A DNA stretch of 64,000 nt from NCBI GenBank assembly GCA_018644665.1, contig JABGQA010000058.1, positions 1-64,000 of the forward strand, given 5' to 3'. This document shows, piece after piece, positions 36,698-46,563 of the stretch (positions are counted from its first letter, which is position 1; the number at the start of each line of letters is the position of its first letter). Source of the stretch: Candidatus Poribacteria bacterium (lineage in GTDB: Bacteria > Poribacteria > WGA-4E > GCA-2687025). The position numbers and the translations under genes are program-made. Below the pieces are notes generated by a model, which ran no database searches, was not told where the DNA came from, and saw nothing but the letters and a program-made list of their open reading frames with translations.

Positions 36698-37633
36698 ATG
36701 GCCGTCATAGGGATGGGCAACGCGCCGTGCTCTTGGGGCACGCTCGAATTCGAGGGCGTCGAACAGGACGCCATCGACTGCACGCGCATGCTCGACGAAC
36801 TGAAAGGCACAGGCTACGCAGGCACGGAACTGGGCGACTGGGGTTTCATGCCCACGGACGCGCCCGCCCTGCGCGGCGAGTTAGCGAGCCGTGACCTCGC
36901 AATGCTTGCAGCGTTCGTCCCAGTCGCATTTCGGCACAGCGCTGCCCACGCAGCCGGGGTCGAACAGGCAGTGAAAACCGCGAGACTCATCGCCACGGTT
37001 GCAGAGCTGGGTGGCCAGGCGCACGCGCCGTTCATCGTCCTTGCCGACGAGAACGGCAGCGACCCGACGCGCACTCGAAACGCCGGGCGCATCACGCCGG
37101 AAATGGCTCTATCATCCGCCGACCAGGCGACTTTCGCGGCTGGGACCGAGGAGGTCGCCCGCGCGGTGCTCTCGGAGACGGGACTCCGCTGCGTCTTCCA
37201 TCACCACTGCGCCGGCTACGTCGAGACGCCCGACGAGATCGCGCGCCTTCTCGACGCGACGGACGACGCCCTCGTCGGTCTCGTCTTCGACACGGGGCAC
37301 TACGCGTTCGCGTGCGGCGCCGAGACGGGCGCCGAGGCCATGGCGGGCCTGCACCGCTTCGCCGACCGCGTCTGGTACCTGCACTTCAAGGACTGCGATG
37401 CGACCCTCGCCGCCCGCAGTCAGGTCGAGGCGTGGGACTACTTCGAGTCTGTCGGTCGCGGTGTGTTCTGCGAGTTGGGCGCCGGTTGCGTCGACTTCCC
37501 CGCCGTCACCGACTGGACGCGCGACAACTACGACGGCTGGGTGGTGGTCGAGCAGGACGTCCTGCCCGGCATGGGCGATCCCAAGGAGAGCGCCCGCCGG
37601 AACCGCGAGTACCTGCGCGGCATCGGGCTGTAG
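36698..37633 (+). CDS. Sugar phosphate isomerase/epimerase-like TIM barrel (IolE-like)
   Basis: A 311-residue xylose-isomerase-like TIM barrel. It begins with GMGNAPCSWGTLEFEG, resembling inosose dehydratase (IolE)-type proteins, and shows metal-site segments CVFHHHCAGYVETPDE, LVFDTGHYAFACG, WYLHFKDCD and GWVVVEQDV. Such enzymes isomerise, epimerise or dehydrate sugars or inositols with a divalent metal. GGGGGA lies six bases before the ATG. It is divergent from the DUF6785 gene and convergent with the AKR gene. The exact substrate is not known. Confidence 0.85.
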   Translation: MAVIGMGNAPCSWGTLEFEGVEQDAIDCTRMLDELKGTGYAGTELGDWGFMPTDAPALRGELASRDLAMLAAFVPVAFRHSAAHAAGVEQAVKTARLIATVAELGGQAHAPFIVLADENGSDPTRTRNAGRITPEMALSSADQATFAAGTEEVARAVLSETGLRCVFHHHCAGYVETPDEIARLLDATDDALVGLVFDTGHYAFACGAETGAEAMAGLHRFADRVWYLHFKDCDATLAARSQVEAWDYFESVGRGVFCELGAGCVDFPAVTDWTRDNYDGWVVVEQDVLPGMGDPKESARRNREYLRGIGL

Positions 37634-37690
37634 GCGCCGGCCCCCAGCCCCCGGCAAAGCACGTGCGCGAGGACGCTCAAGCTGCGAGCG

Positions 37691-38812
37691 CTACGCAGCT
37701 CCCAGGGCCGCGTGCGTCTCCTCGAGTTGAGCGATGATGGGGATGTTCTGCGGGCACTTGGGTTCGCACTCTCCGCACTGCAGGCACGCGGCGGCCCATG
37801 CCTCGACGAACGCGTCGCCCTTCCGCTTCTTGCCCAGCCCCTCATACTGGTCCCGCGCGTGGTCCGTGAGGCCGAACACGCGGTGGAGGTTCATGAGCCG
37901 GAAGTTCTCCGGCACGTCGACGTCGTTCGGGCACGGAACGCAGTAACCGCACCCCGTGCAATACAGGTCCATTAGCTCCTGCGTGTCCGCCAGCGACGCC
38001 ACCACTTGCTCGCGCTCGGCCGCGTTGAGGGGCTCCTCTCGCGCCGCCGTGGCGGCGTTCTCTTCGACCATCGCCATGCTGCCCATGCCCGACAGGGCCA
38101 CCGTCACGTTGGGATTCGCCATCACGAATCGCAACGCGACTTCCGGGGTGCTCTGAGAGCCGCGGACGAGGCCCTGAATCTGGTCTGACGGAGCCACCAG
38201 CCGGCCGCCGCCGACCGGCCCCATGATGGCCACGCCAAGGCCCTGCGCGTGCGCGTGGGCGATCACGTCCTCGTTCCGGCGGTCCAGCAGGTTGTACTGC
38301 AGCAGCATGCCCTCGAACTCACCGGTGTCGATGAGCTTTAGCATGTTCTCAGGCGCGTCGTGGCAGGAGAAGCACTTGTGCCGGATCACGCCCTCGTCCT
38401 TCGCGCGACGGAAGCGGTCGATGGGCCCGTCCGCGCCGAGCATGCCGTTGTACTCGTCCCAGCTCAGGCCGTGGAGATGGTAGAAGTCGATGACGTCGAC
38501 GCCGATGCGGTCGAGTGAGTCGTCCAGATTCCGCTGCCATTCATCGCCGTCGGCGCCCTTGTAGTGGTTCTTCGTGGAGACGTACACCCGATCCCGAAGT
38601 CCCTCGATGCTCCTGCCAAACGCGACCTGGCTCTCCGCGTTGCAGTATCCCACAGCGCTGTCGAGGTAGTTGACCCCGAGTTCGATCGCGCGCCGTATCA
38701 GCTCGACGGCCACATCCATATCGACGTGGTCCCCGTCCATGGGCAGCCGCATCAGTCCGAACCCGAGAGCGGACACCTTCTTGCCTGTCTTGCCATAGGT
38801 GCGGTACTGCAT
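37691..38812 (-). CDS. Aldo/keto reductase with C-terminal ferredoxin-type clusters
   Basis: A 373-residue protein with an AKR TIM barrel followed by a ferredoxin-like tail. The AKR tetrad is visible as D and Y in NYLDSAVGYCNAES, K in YVSTKNHYKG and H in DFYHLHGLSW. The tail contains CTGCGYCVPCPNDVDVPENF and CLQCGECEPKCPQNIPI, ligands for two [4Fe-4S] clusters. Such fusions reduce sugar or aldehyde substrates with electrons from the clusters. GAGGAG precedes the ATG, so the 28 extra upstream residues are dropped. Confidence 0.9.
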   Translation of the reverse strand: MQYRTYGKTGKKVSALGFGLMRLPMDGDHVDMDVAVELIRRAIELGVNYLDSAVGYCNAESQVAFGRSIEGLRDRVYVSTKNHYKGADGDEWQRNLDDSLDRIGVDVIDFYHLHGLSWDEYNGMLGADGPIDRFRRAKDEGVIRHKCFSCHDAPENMLKLIDTGEFEGMLLQYNLLDRRNEDVIAHAHAQGLGVAIMGPVGGGRLVAPSDQIQGLVRGSQSTPEVALRFVMANPNVTVALSGMGSMAMVEENAATAAREEPLNAAEREQVVASLADTQELMDLYCTGCGYCVPCPNDVDVPENFRLMNLHRVFGLTDHARDQYEGLGKKRKGDAFVEAWAAACLQCGECEPKCPQNIPIIAQLEETHAALGAA

Positions 38813-38986
38813 CGTTCGCTCCTCGGGCTTGTCGGTGTGGCGGGCGCTTGGGCGCGACCCCGCTGGCGACGACCAGACGCAGCCAAGACATAGCACGCGG
38901 AGGCGCGCGGCGCCCTGGCGGCGGCCTTGTGGCGTAGGAGTGGGTGGTCCGCTGCGTTGGCGCGCGTCGGTCGTTGCCGTGGCGTC

Positions 38987-39493
38987 TCAGAGCGTCAGGT
39001 CGCGAATCGCCCTGCGCATGCCGTCGAAGGCGATGTGCGTGGGGAGGGTGTCGCGTGCGAAGAATCGGGCCTCGTCGACGTCATCGCCGCCGCGCAGCTC
39101 TCCACTGCGGATGTCCGCGCGGTATATCACGAGGACGTAGTGCGCCCGAGGGTCGTCGATGCACGAGTACACGCCGTGGAGACCACGCAGCGCCACCTCC
39201 ACGCCCGCCTCCTCGCGGGCCTCGCGTACGGCCGCCTCCTCACACGTCTCCTCGTATTCGACGTAGCCCGCTGGGAGGTTCCAATGCCCTGCATACGGCT
39301 CGATCGCGCGGCGGACAAGCAGTATTGACCTGTCGGCCACGACGATCACGCCGGCGCTGACCTTCGGATTCAGGTAGTGGACCGCCCCGCACGGCCCACA
39401 TGCGTAGCGGGAGTATTCATCGTCGGTCTTGGTCACGGCGCCGCCGCAGGTAGAGCAGAAGCGCGGGGCGTTGGCGTAGTCGTCGGATTTCAC
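38987..39493 (-). CDS. Nudix hydrolase with N-terminal zinc ribbon
   Basis: A 168-residue NADH pyrophosphatase-like Nudix enzyme. A zinc ribbon (FCSTCGG ... YACGPCGAVHY, residues about 12-40) precedes the Nudix box GYVEYEETCEEAAVREAREEAGV (about 76-98), which matches G-x5-E-x7-REUxEExGU. It probably hydrolyses nucleoside diphosphate derivatives such as NADH, ADP-ribose or oxidised nucleotides. Stand-alone, with the DUF6785 copy 2 gene divergent 66 bases away. Confidence 0.9.
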   Translation of the reverse strand: MKSDDYANAPRFCSTCGGAVTKTDDEYSRYACGPCGAVHYLNPKVSAGVIVVADRSILLVRRAIEPYAGHWNLPAGYVEYEETCEEAAVREAREEAGVEVALRGLHGVYSCIDDPRAHYVLVIYRADIRSGELRGGDDVDEARFFARDTLPTHIAFDGMRRAIRDLTL

Positions 39494-39559
39494 GCGGCGT
39501 GGTCCTCATGCTGGGTTCCGTACGCCGATGGTATGCTCTCGCGTCATTGAGAGGAACCT

Positions 39560-41530
39560 ATGGCAAAGGCGGCCCCGCACGGAGTCCGTCGCAGCCGGGC
39601 GCTGAGCGGGCGGGCCGTGACTATCGGCGCGGCCATCATCGCCACGATCGCGTACCTCTGCCCCATCATCGAGCAGTACGAGTGGGAGATCGACTACGTC
39701 CTGCCGGCGCCACCGGTCTCCGTGATGTTCTTCTTCCTCATCCTCGTCCTGGCGAATGCCCTGCTGGCGCGATGGCGCCCGCGGGCGGCGCTAAGCGCCA
39801 ACGAACTGCTGCTCATCTACGCGATGACGATGGTGGGGGCGCCTCTCAGTTCGTTCGGCCTCGTGCAGTTTCTCCTGCCGAACATGGTCGGTCCCGGGCA
39901 CTTCGCGACGCCCGAGAACATGTGGGCCGACGAGTTCCTGCGCTACATCCCCGACTGGTTCGGGCCGCGCGACCCGGCGGTCATCGAGGCGTTTTACACG
40001 GGTCATCGCGACCACATCCCGTGGGCAGCGTGGGCGAAGCCCCTCATGCTGTGGCTCGCATTCGCGATGGCCCTGTATTGGGTTCTGCTGTGCCTGTGCG
40101 CGATCGTCCGACGGCAGTGGGTGGACCACGAACGGCTGACGTTCGGCGTCCTGGCGGCGCCCCTCGCGATGGCCCAGGATCCACCCGCAGGTCGTTCCCT
40201 GAACGCCTTCTTCGCGAGCCGATGGATGTGGCTCGGGTTCTCCATTCCCGTGATCGTGCAGCTTTCAGTCGGCTTGCACCTGCACGTGCCGACCGTGCCG
40301 TCGCTGAAGCTGATGCACATCCCGCTGGAGACATTCCTGCGCGAGAAGCCTTGGAACGCGATCACGTACCTCCACATCAGCGTGATGTACTCGATCATCG
40401 GGATCGCGTACATGGTCCCCGCGGACGTCTCGTTCAGCCTGTGGTTCTTCTACCTGCTGCGCAAAGCCGAAGACGTGCTCGCCGTGTCGATGGGCTGGCG
40501 CGCGTCGCACGCGGGCGGGGTGCTCGCCCGATTCCCGGCCGTGAACGACCAGGGCGTCGGCGCGTTCTTCGCGCTGTTCTTTGTGAATCTGTGGATGATG
40601 CGCCGACATCTGCGCGCGGTGGTCGGCGCGATCGGCGCGCGCCGACGAGGCTCAGCGACGGAGGACGTCCGGGAGGCGATGTCCTACTCGGTGGCCGTGC
40701 TCGGCGCGTTGGCCGGCACGACGTTCCTCGTCGTCTGGATGACGGCGGCCGGCCTCGCGCCGGTGTATGGCCTGCTGTTCCTCGGCATCTTCTTCGTCTT
40801 CCAGACCGTCTTGGCGCGGATTCGGGCCGAGTCGGGGATGGCGTGGCTCTTTCTACCGCAGCCGCCGAACAACGTCATCGCCACGGTGGCCGGCGCCGCG
40901 CGGCCGGGGGTGCGCAACCTTACGATCCTGGCCAGCCTGAAGTTCCACACGTTCGAGCAGAACGGCTACATCATGCCGTTCCAGATGGAGGCCCTGAAGG
41001 CTGCGGACGGCCGCCGTGTTCGCGGGCGGGACCTCGCGGCTGTCATCCTCGTGGGAATGGCGCTGTACATCGGCGTGGGGACGTACTCGTCGCTCCGGCT
41101 GTACTACGCGCATGGCGCGGACTCGATGAACCAGTGGCGCGTGGAGAGCGGCAGGTGGGCGTTCGACGAGCTACAGGCCTGGTTGGCCGCGCGGCCGCCG
41201 GCATCGCTCCCCGCCGTCGTGTACATGGGACTTGGAGTGGCGTTCTACGGCGCGCTGTCGGTCGTCCGCAACCACTGGCTTTGGTGGCCGTTCCACCCGA
41301 TTGGCTACGCCGTCGCGAACACGTTCACGATGGAATACCTCTGGTCGCCGTTTCTCATGGGATGGCTCGCGAAGTTCGTCGCTCTGCGTGTTGGCGGCAT
41401 GGCCGCGTACCGCAGGCTCGTGCCGTTCTTCCTCGGGCTCATCGTCGGCGAAGCGGCCGGCAACGGGTTCTGGGCGACCATCCTCGGCGAGGTGTTTGGC
41501 ATCCACGGCTTCGCGCACTTCGAGTTCTAG
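39560..41530 (+). CDS. DUF6785-type polytopic membrane protein, copy 2
   Basis: A 656-residue membrane protein homologous to the one at 34576-36504, transcribed in the opposite direction 3 kb away. Shared segments include ENMWADEFLRYIPDWFG, RRQWVDHERLTF, PWNAITYLHISVMY, WWPFHPIGYAV, MGWLAKFVALRVGGMAAYRR and VPFFLGLIVGEAAG. Conservation of these loops implies a common, unknown transport or membrane function. AGAGGAA precedes the ATG. The longer frame at 39499-41625 is a shadow of this gene in another frame. Confidence 0.8.
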   Translation: MAKAAPHGVRRSRALSGRAVTIGAAIIATIAYLCPIIEQYEWEIDYVLPAPPVSVMFFFLILVLANALLARWRPRAALSANELLLIYAMTMVGAPLSSFGLVQFLLPNMVGPGHFATPENMWADEFLRYIPDWFGPRDPAVIEAFYTGHRDHIPWAAWAKPLMLWLAFAMALYWVLLCLCAIVRRQWVDHERLTFGVLAAPLAMAQDPPAGRSLNAFFASRWMWLGFSIPVIVQLSVGLHLHVPTVPSLKLMHIPLETFLREKPWNAITYLHISVMYSIIGIAYMVPADVSFSLWFFYLLRKAEDVLAVSMGWRASHAGGVLARFPAVNDQGVGAFFALFFVNLWMMRRHLRAVVGAIGARRRGSATEDVREAMSYSVAVLGALAGTTFLVVWMTAAGLAPVYGLLFLGIFFVFQTVLARIRAESGMAWLFLPQPPNNVIATVAGAARPGVRNLTILASLKFHTFEQNGYIMPFQMEALKAADGRRVRGRDLAAVILVGMALYIGVGTYSSLRLYYAHGADSMNQWRVESGRWAFDELQAWLAARPPASLPAVVYMGLGVAFYGALSVVRNHWLWWPFHPIGYAVANTFTMEYLWSPFLMGWLAKFVALRVGGMAAYRRLVPFFLGLIVGEAAGNGFWATILGEVFGIHGFAHFEF

Positions 41531-41554
41531 ATGGGTGTGCGAAGGTCACGCGCG

Positions 41555-42649
41555 CTAGTCCGAGTACGGGTCCGCCGCGTCGCGCAGGGCATCACCGAGG
41601 AAGTTGTACGCAATCACGACGATGAGGACGGGCACCGCCGGGAAGATCAGCCATGGGTAGTGAAGGAGCACAGTTACCCGCTGCGCCTCCTCCAGCAGCA
41701 CTCCCCAGCTAGTCATGGGCGGGCGAATACCCAACCCCAGGAAGCTCAGCGCCGTCTCGCCGAGGATCATACCCGGAATCGCGAGCGTCCCGATCACGAT
41801 GATATGGCTGTACGAGCCGGGCAGCAGGTGGCGCGTGATGATGTACCAGTGACCCGCGCCCGAAGCGCGCGCAGCCATCACGAAGTCTTGCTCTCGGTAG
41901 GAGAGCACCTTGCCCCTCACCTGGCGCGCGAGCCCTCCCCAACTGATGAGCGACAGGATCACCGTGATTCCGAAGTACACGCGAATGCTCGACCACCCGG
42001 CCGGGAGCGCCGCGGCCAGCGCCATCCAGAGCGGTATCGGCGGGAAAGCCGCCAGGAGTTCGATCACACGCTGAATGGCGGTGTCGGCCCAGCCGCCCCA
42101 GTATCCCGACGCCGTCCCCAACAGGGACCCCAGCAACATACTCAGGAACACGCCGACCAACCCGACGGTAAGGGACACCCGCGCGCCGTAGATCATCCGC
42201 GAGAGCAGGTCGCGCCCCATGCGATCCGTGCCGAGCAGGTGCATCGGGCCGTCCGATGTCACCAAGTGTAGCGCGCCGTCCTCCCCGCGTGAGAAGAAGC
42301 GGACCGCGTGTATCTGCGTTGGGTCCGGGACGAACTCCAGTTCCATCGTTCGCTCGTCACGAGAGGCGCGCAGACCGTAGACGTGCAAGCCATGACCGCC
42401 GCCGAGATGAAGCTGTTGCGGAGGGACGTGTCGCGTCTGGAGCGCCGTGCGCTGATAGTGGTACGGCGCGAAGAACCCCGCGCCCACCGCGCCGATGTAC
42501 GCGACGATCAGCAACGCGCCGGCGATCAGGCCCATGCGATTGCGCCGGAACCTCCGCCAGATCAGCTGACGGTACGACAGGCTGCCGACCTCGGCCTCCG
42601 CCGCCTCGACATCGAGCGGTTCGGTAATGGCGCCGGTATCGTCAGTCAT
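41555..42649 (-). CDS. Oligopeptide-type ABC transporter permease (OppC/DppC-like)
   Basis: A 364-residue inner membrane permease, last gene of a five-gene importer. The N-terminal cytoplasmic stretch leads to a first membrane helix (GLIAGALLIVAYIGAVGAGF), then a periplasmic region of about 80 residues and five core helices. The LLGTDRMGRDLLSRMIYGARVSL motif and the EAA-type loop (YREQDFVMAARASGAGHWYIITRHLLP) mark the DppC family. Its ATG overlaps the preceding permease stop by eight bases (ATGACTGA). Confidence 0.9.
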   Translation of the reverse strand: MTDDTGAITEPLDVEAAEAEVGSLSYRQLIWRRFRRNRMGLIAGALLIVAYIGAVGAGFFAPYHYQRTALQTRHVPPQQLHLGGGHGLHVYGLRASRDERTMELEFVPDPTQIHAVRFFSRGEDGALHLVTSDGPMHLLGTDRMGRDLLSRMIYGARVSLTVGLVGVFLSMLLGSLLGTASGYWGGWADTAIQRVIELLAAFPPIPLWMALAAALPAGWSSIRVYFGITVILSLISWGGLARQVRGKVLSYREQDFVMAARASGAGHWYIITRHLLPGSYSHIIVIGTLAIPGMILGETALSFLGLGIRPPMTSWGVLLEEAQRVTVLLHYPWLIFPAVPVLIVVIAYNFLGDALRDAADPYSD

Positions 42650-43628
42650 ACCGGATCCTCGGATCGACCCACGCGAGCAGCACGTCCGCCATCAAGTTCC
42701 CAGCTACCAGCAGGAGGCTGTACATCATGATGAGCGTGCCAGCGAGGTAGATGTCCTCGTTCAGGAGCGCCCTAAGCAGGAGCGGGCCGACCGTCGGCAG
42801 GCCCAGGACGATGGACACGATCGTCGAACCAGACAGGATCGTCGGCAGGCTCATCCCGAGGATGCTCACCAACGGGTTGATAGCGATCCGCACCGCGTGC
42901 TTGACGACGACCACCGACTCCTTGAGTCCCTTGGCGCGCGCTGTCTGCACGAACGGCTGACCCAAAACGTCGAGCAGGTTTCCGCGCATGATCCGCAGTA
43001 GCCCAGCCGTGCCGTTCACCGCGACGACGACGACCGGCACCCAGAGATGCGTCAGCAGGTCGCCGAGTTTTCCCCAACCCCACGGCGCGCCCTCGTAGTA
43101 GGACGAGAACAGGCCGAACAGTGGGATATCGAAGATGTCGAACGTGAACACCATCAGCGCGAGCGCGACCAGGAACGACGGCAACGACATCCCGACGAAG
43201 CTCAGGAATGTCAGTAAGTGGTCCGAGAATTTGTATTGGTTCGTCGCCGAGTAGATGCCGATCGGGATCGCGAGCGCGTACGTGAAGATGAGCGAGCCCG
43301 TCGAGATCACGAGTGTGAACAGCAGGCGCTCCCACACGAGCTCGCTGACCTCCCGCTCGTATTCGAACGACTCCCCGAAGTTGCCAACGGCGAACCCGGT
43401 GATCCACATGACATACCGCTTCCACACCGGCTTATCCAGCCCGTAGCGGACGCGTAGCTCCTCCACGCGAGCCAGCGAGCTGCTGTCGCCGTACTCCTCC
43501 TCCAACTGCTGGATCTTGCGGTCCAGGTAGTCGCCCTCGGGCAACTGGATGATGAAGAACGCGATCACCGAGATGGCGAGCAGCGTTGGGATCGCGATGA
43601 GCGATCGACGCAGTAGGTATGTCCCCAT
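42642..43628 (-). CDS. Oligopeptide-type ABC transporter permease (OppB/DppB-like)
   Basis: A 328-residue inner membrane permease starting with the typical YLLRRSLIAIPTLLAISVIAF helix and carrying the EAA-type loop (QTARAKGLKESVVVVKHAVR) and the terminal AWVDPRIRYD. Its start follows the substrate-binding-protein stop with no spacer (TAG-ATG), implying coupling. The substrate is a peptide or oligosaccharide, not resolvable from sequence. Confidence 0.92.
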   Translation of the reverse strand: MGTYLLRRSLIAIPTLLAISVIAFFIIQLPEGDYLDRKIQQLEEEYGDSSSLARVEELRVRYGLDKPVWKRYVMWITGFAVGNFGESFEYEREVSELVWERLLFTLVISTGSLIFTYALAIPIGIYSATNQYKFSDHLLTFLSFVGMSLPSFLVALALMVFTFDIFDIPLFGLFSSYYEGAPWGWGKLGDLLTHLWVPVVVVAVNGTAGLLRIMRGNLLDVLGQPFVQTARAKGLKESVVVVKHAVRIAINPLVSILGMSLPTILSGSTIVSIVLGLPTVGPLLLRALLNEDIYLAGTLIMMYSLLLVAGNLMADVLLAWVDPRIRYD

Positions 43629-45557
43629 CTAACGTGGCTCCCGAATGAAGCACTGCTCGGGGAAGCTGGTCGCGGGGGTGACGATCGCCCACGGGCCGAG
43701 GATGCCGTCCTCGGGGACATTGTGGAAATGGTCCGCAACCATGACCAGCGACGGCGAGCGGCCCACCGTCCCGATGTGGAACGGCCCCTCCTCGATGTGG
43801 ATGCGCACCGCGTCGCGGACGTATTCGTGGCGCTGCCGGTCGTCCGGCTCGCGTTTGATCGCGTCGTACAGATCGAGGAGCTTCTTCATGGGCCCGGTGG
43901 GCGCCTCGCCCTCCTTGCCGCCCGTTTCGTACCACTTGCCGACCTTCGGGTGCCAGTACTTCGGCAGCGTGGGGAAGACCCAATCGGGATAGGTGAACAG
44001 GTCCATCTCCGCCTCGCCGTGCATGCTAATGGTGAATTCGCCCAGCGTACGGCGCAGCCCGAGTTCGGCGCCCGGCGGCGTGTGGAGCGTCGCGTCTATC
44101 CCAAGCGCCTCCCAGCCGTCCTCGACGATTAGGCCGATGTCGTTCTCCTGCCGGTTCAGGTTGCTGGCAGGGACGTCCATGAGTAGCGCGAGCCGCTTCC
44201 CGTCGGGTCGCAGGCGATAGCCGTCCGCATCGCGCGTAGTCAGGCCCATATCGTCGAGCAGCGCGTTCCCCTTCTCGAGGTCGAACTCCGCGTCCGCTCG
44301 CTCCCACTCGGCAAAGAGCGCCTGACCCTCGTCGTCGGCGAAGTGCCAGCCTTCTCGGCTGACCGTAGCGGCCTGCGGCTGTAGGAGGCCGCGCCACGCG
44401 ATGCCGTTACACGCCTCGCGGTCGACGCCGAACGCGAGCGCCTTGCGGAACCGTTGGTCGCGGATGATCTCTCGCAGGACAGGGTCGGGGTCTGTCCAGT
44501 TCACGAGCAGGGCCGGCTCCGCGCCAGATGTGCTGGTCCACCGCCGCATCTTGTATCCCGCCGTCTCCTCCCCCTCCAGGAACAGCGCGAGGTCTTCGAG
44601 GGCGGACCCTCGATACTGGCAGTCGATCTCCCCGGCGAGGATCTTGAGCACCCGCACCTGCGGATCGGGCACGAGCAGGGTCTTCACGCGGTCTATGTAC
44701 GGGAGCTGTCGGCCCTGATCATCGACGACGTAGTAGTACGGGTTCCGCTCCAGGAGGATTCGGTAACCGCCCTGTTGGTATGCGGTAACGCGCCACGGCC
44801 ACATCGTCGGCCGCTCGGGGTTCGAGTGGGGCAGGTTCCTCCGCTGGAACTCGACGAAGTTCTTGTGTTCCGGGTTGTAGGCCGGGTGGAATTGGGTCAT
44901 GTGGTGCTTGGGGATGTTGTACACGTTGCACCACCAGAACCCCGTCGCCAGCCACAGCGGGACGAGCCAGTTCGGCCCCGCGAACTCCATGACGATCGTG
45001 TAGTCGTCCGGCGTGCGCACGGTCATGGGCTTGCCGTCCACGAGGCACCAGACCGGCGGGTTGTATGGGTGGGTCTCGTCCTGGCACAGCTCGTACCAGA
45101 ACGCAAACGACTCGGACGTGAACGGATGCCCGTCGGACCACCGCAGCCCTTTCCGCAGGTGGAGCGTCAGGACGCTGCCGTCGTCGTTGAACTCCCACGT
45201 CTCGGCCAACCCCGGCTCGAGCCCCGAGCAGTCGAACTTCCAGCGCACCAGGGGCGCGTACCCGGCGACCATCTTCCAATCGCCGATGTCGGGGTTCGTG
45301 TGGAACCGGTGCCACTGACCGCCGTAGATGCCCGGCTCCTCGTATCCGGCGAAGTCATGCGAGGCGACGAGCGGGACGTCCGGCAAGCGCTGGTCGAGTG
45401 GCGGGAGTTCGCCCGCCGCGACCAGTTGCGCCAGCATCGGCGCCTCTCTGGCCGTCGGGTCGCCGGTGAAGGTCGCCGGCGGGATCGCGCTCTCCGGCAC
45501 GGGGCCGCAACCGACGATGCACACCAGGAACGCCAAAGCGACGGCGCGTCTAAACAC
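43629..45557 (-). CDS. ABC transporter substrate-binding lipoprotein (SBP_bac_5)
   Basis: A 642-residue extracytoplasmic binding protein of the oligopeptide/nickel family. The start is GTG with GGAGGG upstream, giving [16 protein letters not shown] with lipobox IVGC; the longer frame at 45584 only adds ten residues. Family pieces include LTLHLRKGLRWSDGHPFTSE, ILLERNPYYYVVDDQG and RKALAFGVDREACN. It probably delivers peptides or oligosaccharides to the two permeases. It overlaps the upstream ATPase stop by eight bases. Confidence 0.9.
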   Translation of the reverse strand: MFRRAVALAFLVCIVGCGPVPESAIPPATFTGDPTAREAPMLAQLVAAGELPPLDQRLPDVPLVASHDFAGYEEPGIYGGQWHRFHTNPDIGDWKMVAGYAPLVRWKFDCSGLEPGLAETWEFNDDGSVLTLHLRKGLRWSDGHPFTSESFAFWYELCQDETHPYNPPVWCLVDGKPMTVRTPDDYTIVMEFAGPNWLVPLWLATGFWWCNVYNIPKHHMTQFHPAYNPEHKNFVEFQRRNLPHSNPERPTMWPWRVTAYQQGGYRILLERNPYYYVVDDQGRQLPYIDRVKTLLVPDPQVRVLKILAGEIDCQYRGSALEDLALFLEGEETAGYKMRRWTSTSGAEPALLVNWTDPDPVLREIIRDQRFRKALAFGVDREACNGIAWRGLLQPQAATVSREGWHFADDEGQALFAEWERADAEFDLEKGNALLDDMGLTTRDADGYRLRPDGKRLALLMDVPASNLNRQENDIGLIVEDGWEALGIDATLHTPPGAELGLRRTLGEFTISMHGEAEMDLFTYPDWVFPTLPKYWHPKVGKWYETGGKEGEAPTGPMKKLLDLYDAIKREPDDRQRHEYVRDAVRIHIEEGPFHIGTVGRSPSLVMVADHFHNVPEDGILGPWAIVTPATSFPEQCFIREPR

Positions 45558-46563
45558 CCTCGACGCCCTCCAACGACAGTTCATCAGAGAGATGGCAGGC
45601 CGCCAGCACGCCGTCTCCTTCGTCGCGCAACGGAGGTACCTCCTGGGAGCATATGTCCTGCGCGTAGCGGCATCGGGGGTGGAACGGGCACCCGGGCGGC
45701 GGGTCGGACGGGTCGGGCGCCTCTCCGTCCAGGCGTATGCGGGCTCGCGTGCGCTGGGCGTTGGGGTCCGCGATCGGCACCGCCGACATGAGCGCCTCGG
45801 TGTAGGGATGTCGTGGCGTGGCGTACACGGCGCGAGCGTCGCCGATCTCCACGATGCGGCCGAGGTACATAACCGCCACGCGATCGCTGATGTGCTCGAC
45901 TACCGCCAGGTCGTGCGCGATGAGGACGTACGACAGTTGGAACTCGTCGCGCAACTCCACAAGCAGATTGAGGATCTGCGCCTGCACCGACACGTCCAGC
46001 GCTGAAACGGGCTCGTCCGCGACGACCAGATCCGGGTTAAGCGCGAGCGCGCGAGCAATGCCGATCCGTTGGCGCTGCCCCCCGCTGAAGGCGTGCGGAT
46101 ATCGGCGCATGTCTTGAGTCTTGAGACCCACCGAGTCGATGAGATGCGCGACGCGGTCTTCGAGATCGGTCCCCGACGCGACGCGGTTCACACGCAACGG
46201 CTCGCCTACGAGGTCCGCGACGGTCATGCGCGGATTCAGTGACGAGAACGGGTCCTGGAACACCATCTGCATTCGGCGTCGATACGGCTTGAGCCCCGCA
46301 TGATCCAACGCCGTCAGGTCGACGGCCGAGCCGTTGTCGTGGAAGCGCACCGTCCCGTCCGTCGGGTCGATGAGACGCATCAAGCAGCGTCCGAGAGTAG
46401 TCTTGCCGCAACCGCTCTCACCCACGACGCCCAGCGTCTCGCCGCGAGACAGGCTGAAACTCACGCCATCCACGGCCTTCACATGGCCGACGGTCTTGCG
46501 CAACAGCCCCTGTTGGACAGGGAAGTACTTGCGGAGGCCTTCGACTTCGAGGAGCGCGCTCAC
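45550..46563 (-). CDS. ABC transporter ATP-binding protein (OppF/DppF-like)
   Basis: A 337-residue ATPase. Walker A is [13 protein letters not shown], signature motif [17 protein letters not shown], Walker B DLVVADEP, and the C-terminal oligopeptide-transporter domain has the Cys-rich [15 protein letters not shown]. It starts with GTG in the GTGA overlap with the preceding ATPase gene; AAGGAG is just upstream. The longer frame at 46683 is not used. Confidence 0.92.
   Translation of the reverse strand: MSALLEVEGLRKYFPVQQGLLRKTVGHVKAVDGVSFSLSRGETLGVVGESGCGKTTLGRCLMRLIDPTDGTVRFHDNGSAVDLTALDHAGLKPYRRRMQMVFQDPFSSLNPRMTVADLVGEPLRVNRVASGTDLEDRVAHLIDSVGLKTQDMRRYPHAFSGGQRQRIGIARALALNPDLVVADEPVSALDVSVQAQILNLLVELRDEFQLSYVLIAHDLAVVEHISDRVAVMYLGRIVEIGDARAVYATPRHPYTEALMSAVPIADPNAQRTRARIRLDGEAPDPSDPPPGCPFHPRCRYAQDICSQEVPPLRDEGDGVLAACHLSDELSLEGVEGV

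Noticed and set aside
39499..41625. 708-residue frame over DUF6785 copy 2
   Set aside because: Low-complexity Arg/Gly/His shadow in another frame; the 656-residue frame shows membrane helices and family loops.
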